Below are positions 47,258-57,735 of a stretch of DNA of 64,000 nt, piece after piece. A model generated the notes under the pieces. It had not been told where the DNA came from and made no database searches. It saw only the letters and a list, made by a program, of their open reading frames with translations. A program made the translations under genes and the position numbers. Origin of the DNA: Hesseltinella vesiculosa (taxonomy: Eukaryota > Mucoromycota > Mucoromycetes > Mucorales > Cunninghamellaceae); contig MCGT01000030.1 in NCBI GenBank assembly GCA_002104935.1, forward strand, positions 62,001 to 126,000, given 5' to 3'. Within the stretch, counting starts at the first letter, position 1. Each line of letters opens with the position of its first letter.

Positions 47258-50050
47258 TTAGTTTTGGCCACCTCGCGAGAACATGTCCTTCATGACTATA
47301 AGAAAAAAAAAATTAGATCACTATCAGAACGAAATAAAATGTGTAGGTGAACAGAGTGATAACTTACGCAACATGTTCTCGCGAGAAAGATGGGGTGGAG
47401 GTGGCTCCACCCCAGAACCAAATTCCGCACCAAAGTTGGTGCCAGGAAGCACACGATGTACTTCCTGGCACAGAGCAGCATTGGCCAGGGTGCGGCTGGT
47501 CAGCCACCCAGCACCAGAAGAGCCTGCCAAAGCCTTAACCGCCCTCTTGGCTGCAATTGCCGCCTTTGTGGTGGAGCGGCGAGGGCGGAAAGAGAGAGGC
47601 TTTGGCTTGGGCTTGGGCTCTGCTGGGCGGCGTTGACGAGCCAGCTTGCCTAAGACCAGGAAAAAAATAATGACAGGTCAACAACATGTAAGATTTTTTT
47701 GTTATGACTTACCCCGAATGCCCTTTGTGCTTAGCTTGCGGAGGGCAGGGGGGCAAGCTAACAGGGCGGCATAGTGTGCCGTATGCGGGCCCGTCGCCCG
47801 GCGAACAGGGCCCGCAACCAAAACAACGCCAGGGAGAACAGGCAAAACTGCGCCCCAGCCAAGGGCAAGGGAGGACCATGGCCAGACGGCCGGAACAGTG
47901 GCAGACGCGCTCGCGCCCGACGAGCGGCCAACTAAGAATATAAAAACCGTGCGTTACATCAATTTCGCTTGGCCATCACTCCGTTTTTTTTTTTTTTTTT
48001 GAACAACTTACACTTCGAGCCACGACGGCCTACAAGAATAATATGGGATAGCAATAAATGTAAGTGTCAGATAGAAAACGCTGTTTTCTTAAAATTAATG
48101 ATGCTTACCAGAGAAACGTTCATTGTCCTCTCCGTGCCCGCGTCGCTTTTTGCCTGCGACGCGAGCAGGGACAGGAGCAGAAGCAGCAGCAGGGCCAACA
48201 ACAGGGCCAGCAACAGGGCCAGCAACAGGGCCAGCAACAGGGCCAGCAACAGGGCCAACAGCAGGGCCAGCAGGGCCAGCAACAGGGCCAGCAGGACCAG
48301 CAAGAACGGAGACAGCAGCAGGAGCACCGGAAGCACCGGAAGCAACGGGAGCAGCGGCGGCGGCAACGCCGGCAGCAGAAAAAGCGGCGCCGGGAACAAC
48401 GGCAGCAGCAACAGCGGCGGCAACAAGACGGGCAGCAGCATCACCAGGGACAGCTGCAGGTACAGCTGCAAGAACTGCAGCTGCGGTAGCTGCAGCCACC
48501 GAGAGAAGAGGAACCACCGAAGCAGGAACATTGGGCACGATGGAGGCCGCAAGAGCAGCGGAATCGACGGCAGCTGCTGCTGCTGCTGCTGCTGCAGGAA
48601 CAGCAGCAGAAAAGTCACCAGCACTTGGGACAGCAGCAGTGGCGGTGACGGCAGCAGCTGCGGCTGCGGCTGCGGCTGCAGTCAGCCTGATTGCCGTTGC
48701 GTTGGCAACGGCAAGGTTGATGCCAAAGCCAGGCACCATGGGGCCTGGTGCCTGGGCGGCGTGGCATGCACCTAAAATAAAAAGGGTGATACTTAGAGAC
48801 TATGATCTTGACATCCTTTTTTTTTTTTTGCTTACTCTTGATGCCACGACGGGCTATAGAAAAAAAATGAGAAGTGAGTTTCATTGGGCTCTGGTTTCCT
48901 CACCGACAAAGGGTAATGAACTTACCAGCAAAACGGGTTTCGTCATTGCCACCTGCGTTACGTTTGGTGGGGTTGGAAGGAGAGGCAGGGGCAGAAGTCA
49001 GAGAAGCAGTGGTGGTGGCATAGGGCATAGAAGACGGAGCATAGGGCATAGAGGAGGGGGCATAGGGCATATAAGGAGAGGCATAGGGGGCATAGGGCAT
49101 AGAAGAAGAAGAGGCATAAGGCATAGAGGAGGGGGCATAGGAGGTATTTTCTGGGTTTTCTACTGCATTTTCTAATGTAAATAAAGCAAAGAAACTTTAG
49201 TTGAATTATTCACGATCTTATTTGTGTCCTCCTGATGGTAGGTTCAACTTACTTTTGGTGATTTTTTCTATGGTAGGCAATGATTAAAAAAAGAAATAGG
49301 TGAATCCTCTTTCTGGAAACGCTTTACAGCCAGCTTCAAACTTACGGGTGTTTTCTAGTCGAGTCAAACACAAGAAGCAGATTAAGAGAGGTGTTGGTTA
49401 GTCCGACTCGTTTCGTAACAGTCAGATCCAAATTCTTACCATTTTTTTCTATGCGGAGAAGAGGAAATCAAAAAGTCAGCGATCTTTGCATGAAAGACAA
49501 TTCTTGGAGAGTGGTTGACTTTTCTTTTTTTTAAACCTTTTTTTTTTCATTTTGTGAATGTCACTTACTGGTTTTTTTATCTAGAGTAGCAATGGAATAA
49601 TAAAAGTAACAAAAAAGCAGTTAAAAACATGCAGTTGCTTAGTTCTTGTTTTTCGAAGCACTTACCATTATCATCGGCGGGAACTGAACCGGAAAAAGCA
49701 TCTTGAAAAAAAAAAAAAAAAAAAAAAAAGCCAATGTTGAGTAAACAAACGTTGCAATAAGCAATGGCAATGTCCAGCAAGTAGCCAATGGAGTCTATAA
49801 CCAAAACTTACAGATGGAGGCACTAAGGCCAGAAGCACGGGAAGATGGAGCGGTGGAAGCACCGGAAGTAGCAGTAGAAGCAGAAGCACGGGAAGCAGCA
49901 CGAACGTCGTCTATTGAGTAAAATGTGACAAAATCAAATCAAAAAAATAAAAAAAGCAGATGATATGATTAGCACAAATGCATCTACCAACTGGTATCCA
50001 TCTAATCTATTAGATTTAGGTAGATGGCAATGTTTCTTACCAGAAGTCAT
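47258..50050 (-). CDS. Modular low-complexity protein encoded by 14 phase-1 exons, many of them micro-exons
   Basis: The exons are 50050-50041, 49910-49812, 49701-49666, 49580-49569, 49448-49440, 49354-49346, 49267-49253, 49171-48926, 48853-48836, 48771-48109, 48029-48012, 47931-47713, 47649-47368 and 47295-47258. They sum to 1674 bases, 557 residues, and all 13 introns are phase 1. The protein starts MTSDDVRAASRASAS and passes through a Lys-rich micro-exon zone (DKKTKKNENTQKITKN). An MPYA/SSMPYAP repeat follows and ends KRNAGGNDETRFAG. Then come ARRGIK, an Ala-rich exon with A10 and A9 runs and GPVA elastin-like repeats ending GHGEDNERFSG, and GRRGSK. A hydrophobic stretch (LALGWGAVLPVLPGVVLVAG) precedes a basic, Pro/Lys-rich C-terminal part (LRKLSTKGIRGKLARQRRP, EPKPKPKP) that ends LLMKDMFSRGGQN. 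No signal peptide. I recognise no family. The consistent frame across all joins supports the model. Confidence 0.6.
48186..48305 (-). repeat. 12-bp tandem repeat encoding GPVA units
   Basis: About eight units of GGGCCAGCAACA (plus strand) with small variants. In the minus-strand coding frame each unit is Gly-Pro-Val-Ala, an elastin-like motif. The copy number should be prone to slippage between strains. Confidence 0.75.
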
Positions 50051-51431
50051 CTTGTCAATCAGGGAAAGAAAAAGATAAAAAGAGAAAAAGAAACAAACAT
50101 CCTCGACCTTTTTCCTGGCAACTTTCAGTTACAGCCAATCAGATACCAGCATTCGATACCTTTTCTTTGCTTTAACTCGAGGTGCCATATAGGATCATGG
50201 CCACCATTGAAGTACATTTATTTGACAGCACTTGAAAATATTCAAAGGAAATGAAAAGAGAGGTCCTGTTAGGTGCTTCCGTGGTGGAAGCTTGTAATGC
50301 TCGGCTTGATTGAATCGAAGAAACAGCCGCAGCTACTTTTGAAGTCGACGAAGATCCACTAGGCAAAAAGCTGCAAGACACTTCCACACAAAAACGCGAA
50401 GAGTGAGAGAAGGAATGGCTTATCTTTACTCCAATGTTCAACATTCTCTAGCTCCTCACCATAACTTCAGACAGGACAGGTTTTATGAGGAAAAAACGAA
50501 ATGAGTTTGATAAAAATAAAAAAACCTACGACATAAAATGTCTTTGTGTCTCTTCGGTTGACATTGTCTCCTTCTCCTGGTTAATTCGTGCTCCATACGT
50601 TGGTTGATTGTCAAGTTCCATTCTTGCAGAGGAGGGCTGCAAGGTGAAGTAATAATACAAAAGATCAGTGTCTAGCTGCCTTTATGTAAGCCATCCTCGC
50701 AGAGAGCACCAAAAAAAAAAACTGCACAGCGATTGGCATGGACAGTACGGACCTGATAATTTTCGCTGAGGAGGGATATCATAACCGTACTTGGCTACGT
50801 ATGTACAATGGGGTCAAGGGAGGCCTGATGGTTTAGTCATTGGCGTGGCCACTTGCTTTTGAGAAGGCTCCTCTTCTTGGTATGGCAAGAGCTCGTCCAT
50901 TAAATTGACAAGAAGGACAACGAGAAGGACGAAGCGCCCAAAGAGATTGACAATGAAATTTCATGCGAGTGTGGCAAATTGTAATCCAAATTGCAAGAGT
51001 CCTTTCAGCGCAAGGGCAAGGTACTCGAAGAGTATAGGTGGGTGTAAAATTTTGTTAGAAATAAACGAAGCAAGTGATTCAGTCAGAATCTTTTCTAGGC
51101 TTATTTTAATTCTAAAAGAAGAAGAAAAAGAAAACACAACAAACAAAAACAAAAATGACACTGTGCTATAGTTCCCGCAGCAATTTTGGGATCGGTCACA
51201 ACTTAAGACAGGTTGGTTAGTGAAAATGAAACTTCCAGAAATAAATGGGCCATTTTGGCGATTATTTGAGGCAATAAAAAAAGAGATAGTGGGGTCATAT
51301 CGCAAGGGCAGGGCTCCATGAGCATTATGAATGTTGGACTTAGGCAACGATGTCGATTAGTCTTTGGACGACCATAGTTCTCTTCTGTTTGCCTTGATTG
51401 TGGGTAACCAGAACCAGTGCAGATAAGGCAT
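50051..51431. other. Gene-poor stretch
   Basis: A minus-strand open frame at 50444-50172 (Ser-rich, about 90 residues) and short plus-strand frames near 50905 are present, but none has splice context, motif or family resemblance I can support. The left part is the leader of the modular gene. Confidence 0.3.
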
Positions 51432-51564
51432 ACGCTACTCATGATGGTCTATACACACGGAAACCAATATGCATAGTAACTCTAAGGCCCAATCACTTTC
51501 ACTTAAGGGCGCCAGGGGACTGAACCTCGCGTGGCTACTACAAGCGCATGGCAAGTAGATTCCT
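51432..51564 (+). repeat. Direct repeat R3, left copy
   Basis: Near-identical to 51704-51835 (a few substitutions and one deleted A in CTTAAGGGCG/CTTAGGGCG). It starts CGCTACTCATGATGGTCT and ends GGCAAGT.GATTCCT. The minus strand contains GGTTCAGTCCC, close to the RNA polymerase III B-box consensus. Confidence 0.8.
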
Positions 51565-51703
51565 ATTGCCCCATCTGCAGTCATCAACACATAAACTAAG
51601 GAAGTTTGTACTCAGACATTATGTTAGTAGGTGGTTTACAAATGTCAAAAACAAACAAGCGAATTTACCTTGCATCATCCATAAAAAAAACCAAAACGGC
51701 ACG

Positions 51704-51835
51704 ACGCTACTCATGATGGTCTATACACACGGAAACCAATATGCATAGCAACTCTAAGGCCCAATCACTTTCACTTAGGGCGCCAGGGGACTGAACCTCG
51801 CGTGGCTACTACAAGCGCATGGCAAGTGGATTCCT
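51704..51835 (+). repeat. Direct repeat R3, right copy
   Basis: Partner of the 51432-51564 copy, 272 bases downstream, with about 139 bases of unique DNA between. The arrangement resembles a very small LTR-type (TRIM-like) element or a tandem SINE; neither is proven. The R1 copy 3 starts 40 bases further on. Confidence 0.8.
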
Positions 51836-51878
51836 TGGCCGTTGGATCGTTGAGAATGGAAAAAAAAAAAAGAATGAA

Positions 51879-52115
51879 AGAGGGGCCGATTTTTTGATGT
51901 TTTTAGCTGACGAGTCGGAGGTGCCAAACCGAAACTGATCAAACATTGGCTGAGTGACTTGCATCAATCTTCCTGATTTTTTTAGCACTATCATCATTCA
52001 TGCATTTACACATTCACTCTAAATTTCACATCGATCTGATCATTCAAAAGTGCATTACAGCGTTTGTTTCTTTTTCGTTTTGAAAATAAAAATGGACTGC
52101 CATATTCAGGCGCCG
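51879..52115 (+). repeat. Dispersed repeat R1, copy 3 (short form)
   Basis: It carries the R1 landmarks GGGGCCGATTTTTTGATG, TTTAGCTGACGAGTCGGAGG, CATTGGCTGAGTGAC, ATCATCATTCATGCATTT, CATTCAAAAGTGCATTACAG and GACTGCCATATTCAG. It lies directly upstream of the zinc-finger/nuclease-like gene. Confidence 0.75.
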
Positions 52116-52214
52116 CTCATCGCCGATTGCGAAGTGGTGGTTTGCAGGAAAAAAAAAACTCTTTTGTCCTTTTTTTCGTTATGGTTCTGACAACATTGAT
52201 GCCCGTTTTGTTAT

Positions 52215-54432
52215 AATGATAAGCAGTTTTCACAGAGGCAGTCTCTGATATACCATTGTCACCGCAAGCATGCAATTTTGTTTGCACCAGAGTCGAATAG
52301 GGGAACTAGACTGCCCAAAAATACAAAGCAATACACCGAGACTTTGCACGACGCCAATCCTACGATTCTAATCAAACTGATGTGTCCAGGTTGTTTTGAT
52401 CTATTCTCTAATAGATCAGAACTGATGGCACACGTTGTTAATAAACACAATGCATTGTAAGTAGCGCGTCTGTACTATCGTTTTATTAATTAATAGTTTT
52501 TTTGTTAAGACTACCCGTGGACAATGACAGCAATTCCTCAAAAAGCCTGTCATCCATAGAGGAAATGCCGTGGCGAACCACAAGAACGATGGTGGATACT
52601 CCTACCAACGATCATGTTGCTCAGTGCGATGTGATGGATATGAAGGTGAGGCAATAATAAAATAATGAAAAAAAGTTCTCGGCTCACCTGAATGAAACCT
52701 CAAAACCAGTGGCAAGTTGGATCAATGGATGTCAGCGATTACCTAAGTAGCTTTCGGCAACAATCGATTCAGCATAATGCCAGAACATTGCATAAAGAAC
52801 TGTCGTTGACCCGAATTTTGTAAGTGACGAATTAGATTGCTGCCACGCTTCAACAATGAGACTGATTTTCATTTTGTAGATCGATTCACCACGTCTTCTA
52901 CTTTCCGCTGATGATGTCAAAATCTTGTATTGCATATCTATCGGACACCCAGATCCAAACCGTTTATGATTCTCTGAAGAGCGATCCTGTCACACTACCG
53001 AAAGACGTTGTCATTTGGGCCACAAATATTCAACAGGTAAAAATACACGATGAGCGATTTGTTATATTCAACTTTTTTTTTTCTTAGGCCATCGATTCTG
53101 GTGATCGGTTCGCCCTTGAGCGCGAATTTGGTTCGATTTTACTTTCAAGCAGCGAAACTAGAAACGGCCATTTTGTGGACATCGCACACATATTCATCAG
53201 TTTGACGCGAACGATGGCGGCTCATCCGAAACAACCGAAACGAGGAGCAGAGGATACATTTGCACATCGATTCGTGGCTCCATTTTTAAACAATATCTTC
53301 TATGGTAATCACCTGGAATCATTGTGGGCAAATTCCCAGATGGCATATGCTTTCCATCAAGCCTCCTCCAGCTCCGTTACCGCATTACCCTCGACTACAA
53401 ATTCATCCTATGCCTCAATCTCATCCTTCCCGCCAACAGTTACCTTGCCCTCGACCTCCTCGACCACAGGCACCATGTCCTTAACCCCCACGACAACGGG
53501 CGCCTCGTCCCCAACCTCCTCAACAACGTGTACCTCACCCTCAACCTCTTCAGCACCACTGCCGTCAACTGAATCGACTTCACTTTCGGCTGTGGCATGC
53601 GCCCTAGCTAAGACGTGAACGGTGTATAGAATGCTTTTCTCTTTCGTGCGTATTAGCGTCAGGAAGAAAGAAATATGCAAGCTGAGGGAGATCCACTGTG
53701 CGGAGACTTGTTCTAGAATTAGACAAGTGCACGAGTAAACTCCGCACCTAGTCGAATTGCTTAAATCCTTTTTTTTTTATTTTCCCTTAGTTTCTTTTGC
53801 TTCTTCATTCGAATTATCGAAGTTAAAATAAACATAGAAAAGATTCTAATTGAATTACTTGCTGTGTTTATTCAAAATATTACATCGGCAACTGAGCCGT
53901 CTAATTCCCCAACGAGAAAATTTCAACCTGATTTTACCATATACTCATCGGTCATGGGCCACCGGTTTGATATCTTTGCTGTCGAAATCAAGCCGCCGAA
54001 CTCGTCGTTGGGTCACCAAGATTTCATAAACTGGCGAAGGAGATGATGCTGATGCTAAATGAACTGATTATATTGGGAGTTGAATCTCCAGTAGTATGCG
54101 GTATGTGGGTCAATGGGTTTCACTGCGAGTTGTTGAAAATGGATCTACCGGGAAATGGTATCAACCGACTCGTTGAAATTGATGAACTTGAATTGCCAAA
54201 GTCAATTGATGATCTCGTCAAGGTTGGGCTAACTGCACAAAAGCTTCTCAAGATGAAGCGCTACATTGACGCCACCACAAATGACGCCCAACAATGTATC
54301 AAGAAGCTAAAGTTACCCTTATGCTCAACCAGCGACACGTCCTCTAGCTTCAACAAAAAGCGCTGGACTCGATCGCCCCTTGAGGGGAAAAGAGTGAAAA
54401 AGATCAAAACTGGCAACAAAATCCATTCCTGA
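52215..54432 (+). CDS. C2H2 zinc-finger protein with PD-(D/E)XK nuclease-like domain, probably frameshifted
   Basis: Exons can be joined from about 52215 through 52511-52645, 52711 onward, 52880 onward and 53088 onward. The N-terminus has half a finger (FSQRQSLIYHCHRKH) and a full C2H2 finger, CPGCFDLFSNRSELMAH then VVNKH. Near 53245 is an acidic helix (EDTFAHRFVAPFLNNIFYG). At 53925-53995 comes PDFTIYS..., then VEIKPP, matching the PD...(D/E)xK pattern of restriction-like nucleases. A Ser/Thr/Pro linker (53360-53610) separates them, and its join to the next exon (about 53840) is unresolved. At about 54030 the frame shifts: DFI continues one frame over as KLAKEMMLMLNELI, as if one A were lost from ATAAAACTG. 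It ends KKIKTGNKIHS. The start exon is uncertain. Nuclease activity is inference; a decayed element-borne gene is likely. Confidence 0.55.
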
Positions 54433-54631
54433 GTGAATTGGTATATTCAATCACCGCACAGTCCGTCAACACCTGCTTCTTGGCAACCGTATCCTGTCCT
54501 TGACTTTTTTTTAGGAGTCTACGATTTTTTTTTCTAGGGGCAAGCCGTAAAATGCGACCTTATTAAAACGCTTTTAGAATTTACTCCGTCTATATTTATT
54601 CATATACGTTTACAAGAAGATTTCTGTTCAT

Positions 54632-56607
54632 TTATTTTTGGTTGGTGTCAAATGGTTTGTTGGTACCTTCAAATGGCTTGTTGGTTCTCTCAAAAGGCTT
54701 ATTATCTGAAACTGTCGTCGTTAACAACGCATGGTGCTGATTGTTGTTGCGAGGGTCTGAAAGGACGGTGTTTGCAAAGATTTGCTCTTTTCTTTTTTTC
54801 TTCATTATCCACCAATAGACAAAAGCGCCGATGATGCCAATCTGGTTTGCAGTAAAAAAAAAAAAAAAAAAAAAGGGTGGTCAGATATCACGCTCATTCT
54901 TCAACAATTCAGAGTGCGTTACTTACCCCTGCAACAGCAGCACCGACAGCGATACCAGCAATCGCGCCTGTTGAGAGCGATTGGCTGTTGGTGTTGCTAC
55001 TTTGCGTACCATTACCGCCTTGCTGTCCACCGCTTTGAGGACCGTTGACGTTCGAGAGCCAAGTCATACTAGCAGGCGACGTGACGTTCAGAATGTTGAC
55101 CATGCCCCCATTCTTGGTATTGGTGACACCAAAGAGGATAAAGAGAAAGTTTTCGCCCGTTGGTGATGGATAGAGTACAGCTGAATGGTACGCGCTTTGA
55201 GTTAAAATCCTCGGATTCGTGATGTTTTGCGTGCCATTGTAAAGCTTATTTTCGGCGTAGTCGTAAACTAGAGCAAAGTCACTTGGGCCAGCGGCTTGAA
55301 TGTGAAAAAATAGGTTGGTTAGTGCTAGCGGTGCAGTGATGGCGGCATGTTACATTGATACATCGAGTTCAGGTACCCTCCAAAAATTAACATGCGAGTG
55401 GTGTTGGGCACTGGATAATTTAAATGTCGGTGTTAAAGAAGGGTGACCTGGTGTATAGTTTCTTACGCAGGGTGGTGGTGTGTGTGGCACGTGCCAGGCC
55501 AAGTCCAGGCGAGTCCAGTTGAGGAGTGACAGCTTGCCATTGAGTGGAGGTGGTATCATACGACCAGATGTTGAGATCGGTTTGAACTGTTACGTTGGGA
55601 GAAAAATTAGAAAAGGCAGGTTGTGTGAAGCCTCCAAGCACGTAAATTTTCGATCCGTCGGCTGTCAATGTTGCTGTGTGCTGTACGCGCGTGGTGTTCT
55701 GAGGTGTGGCAGCGTTGATCATCGACATTTGATTCTAAAAATAGCCATTTTATAAGTTTTTTTCTTCTCACAGGGGTGGAGTATTCGCAGCTTACAGATG
55801 CCACATCGTACATCAAAACGCTGGTGCCGTCCAGGAAATATGGGCTATGTTAAAAAAAAAAGAGAAGTTGAATGAGTAAAGACGTGTAAGACAATCCTCA
55901 GCGATGCTCAAAAGCAGACAAAAAACCAACTCACTTTGTGACAGTTGGAAGATGTTGCATCGTGTTTTCACCTCCAAACATCCACACTTTGTTGCCTGAG
56001 GAAAGGTAGACGCCAGCACTGTAGTATCTGTGATGGCAAAAACGGAAGAAAGAAAAAAAGTATGGGCACCTGGGTTTGAAAATCAATCTTTTTTTTTTTT
56101 ACGTTGTGAAGAGTGACGAGTTGGAGGGGTTGGTGATCGTCTGAAGAATGCTGCTGTCAGATGGATTCAGGAGGTAACCGAGGGAAGAATTGCTGAAAGG
56201 CTTGATTCCACTATAGGCAAGGACGCTAGATGAACCTGACGAAGATGGGATGGTGACAACCGTGGAAGCAGCGTTGCAAATATTGGCTTGAGCAACAGCC
56301 CAGTTGAGCGTAAGGATCACATTAAAATTGAAATTAGCCAAATCGAGTCGCAGCGTTTGGTTTGTGCACTGAATGTCACTGGTTGCGTCACCGCCAAAGC
56401 AGAAAATGCTCTGCCCAACTAATGTGCACCCTGAACGAAACCAACATAAGAAAAAGTCAACTCTTTGCTTTACTGCCGAGGTAGCATATCTTCGTTTAAT
56501 CGTTTGTCCATACCGACATCATCGAAGCTAGATAAAGACGGGTTACTTGAAAAATCAGCCTGACAGAATGCCACCAGAAAAATGGCGGCCAGGGCTGGTA
56601 AATACAT
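54632..56607 (-). CDS. Kelch-propeller single-pass surface protein, copy A, with short KPF[E/D] tail
   Basis: The start at 56607 gives a signal peptide (MYLPALAAIFLVAFCQADFS). Exons encode kelch-type blades: GQSIFCFGGDATSDIQCTNQ, NKVWMFGGENTMQHLPTV, GSKIYVLGGFTQPAF followed by TDLNIWSYDTTSTQWQAV, and RMLIFGGYLNSM. After a Gly/Asn/Gln linker comes one membrane helix split by an intron (TGAIAGIAVGAAVAG, then IIGAFVYWWIMKKKRK). The cytosolic tail ends with three KPF[E/D] motifs: NKPFERTNKPFEGTNKPFD, then TNQK and TAA. Several N-x-S/T sites lie in the ectodomain. The form suggests a glycosylated cell-surface receptor or adhesin; ligand unknown. It is the most diverged of the three copies. About eight exons, with A/T runs in the introns near 54860 and 55850. 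Confidence 0.75.
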
Positions 56608-57009
56608 GAGTCGTTCAGAAAGTCGTAAAGAGGGAGAAGGAAGAAGGAGCACATCCAGCTTTTTTGCAATTTTAACAAACCTATTTTTTTGTGTCACACA
56701 CTTACTAAGGTTACACCAACAGAGCCTCCTTTTAACAAATCTGGTGAAGGTTGGCAATTTTTTTTCATGCAACCGATTTTTGATCAGGACTCACGGACCT
56801 TTTCGGTAATGCACATTTTTATTCAATGAGATAAAACTAAATTGGCACTAAGCGTGCAACAACCAAAAAAATACCGAGGATATTGAAGACCCTTTTGATA
56901 CCAAACCGCCAAATTGGCATGCATCATCAGTCAGGCATAGGCAAAATACATTCTCCGCTTCTCATTTTTTCAGCATGATGCCCAGAGGTAAATGCCTATG
57001 TGGGCCAGT

Positions 57010-57720
57010 GAAACATGATTGCTCAGTGCTTCAGAGGATTTGAAAAGTTCTTCAAAAGGCTTGGTCGAACCTTCATATGGTTTTTTTTTTGATTTGAGGA
57101 AATTGGTTGACGTCTGGGACAGCACCGATGATTCCAACAATCGCCAGCTTTTCTCGCCGGCACCTGGCCAACAGCAAAACCAAGGATTGCATCTGTGGAT
57201 AACGAAGGGGTACTACCAATAGAATTAGTTCCTTGTGAGCCAATACTCAGAGCTGTGGAGAACGGTTGCTCAAGTTCCCAGTCGATTAAACTCTTTATGA
57301 TTTGGTCACGTTAGATCTTGGTCGAAAGCTGTACAATGACCAAAGGGGCAACACCAAACGCGAAAACAGTGAAGCTATGTAATCAACAATCTTCCTGCTG
57401 CCGCTGTGTATTGGGTTCGTTCTGTGATACCAGGCGCGTCAGTGTTGATGGCAAATACTTCCATATGGAAAGACGATTTCAATTTTTTGGCAGAGCCTTT
57501 TTTTTTTGCATTAAAGATGGGAGAGCGACAGAAAAGAGTTTGACAATCCCACCTAGTTCATCTGAGCATGATAACGACAATAGACAGACACTACAATCAA
57601 GTTCGACGGTCGTTTACATCAAGCTTGAGGCTGAGCTCAAACCATTAACTAACCACGCTTTGACAATGTTCCTGGTCGAGGCTGATGCAGGGAATGGTTT
57701 CACTCCTTTGGGATTAACTC
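57010..57720 (-). pseudogene. Degraded fourth kelch-protein copy (tail fragment)
   Basis: The minus strand near 57085-57010 reads PYEGSTKPFEELFKSSEALS, the KPF[E/D] tail of the kelch family. Further up, at 57190-57260, lie remnants matching the juxtamembrane linker (GSQGTNSI-like). No propeller exons, membrane helix or open gene can be joined. It sits between copies A and B and is best read as a decayed tandem copy. Confidence 0.5.
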
Positions 57721-57735
57721 CGGGGTTATAGTTTA

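Noticed and set aside
47390..47653. Histone-fold resemblance of LTSRTLANAALCQEVHRVLPG to the H2B C-terminal helix
   Set aside because: Only a short partial likeness to the H2B ..TSREIQTAVRLLLPG region; the preceding histone helices are absent, so I do not call it a histone.
48064..48489. Plus-strand Gln-rich open frame (repeated GQQQ units) opposite the modular gene
   Set aside because: It is the antisense frame of the 12-bp GPVA repeat. The minus strand has matching splice sites and keeps one frame over 14 exons; the plus strand has neither.
48123..49175. Long plus-strand Ala/Thr-rich open frame (about 350 codons)
   Set aside because: GC-rich trinucleotide-like repeats keep several frames open at once. 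It runs through the minus-strand introns and has no splice or start context.
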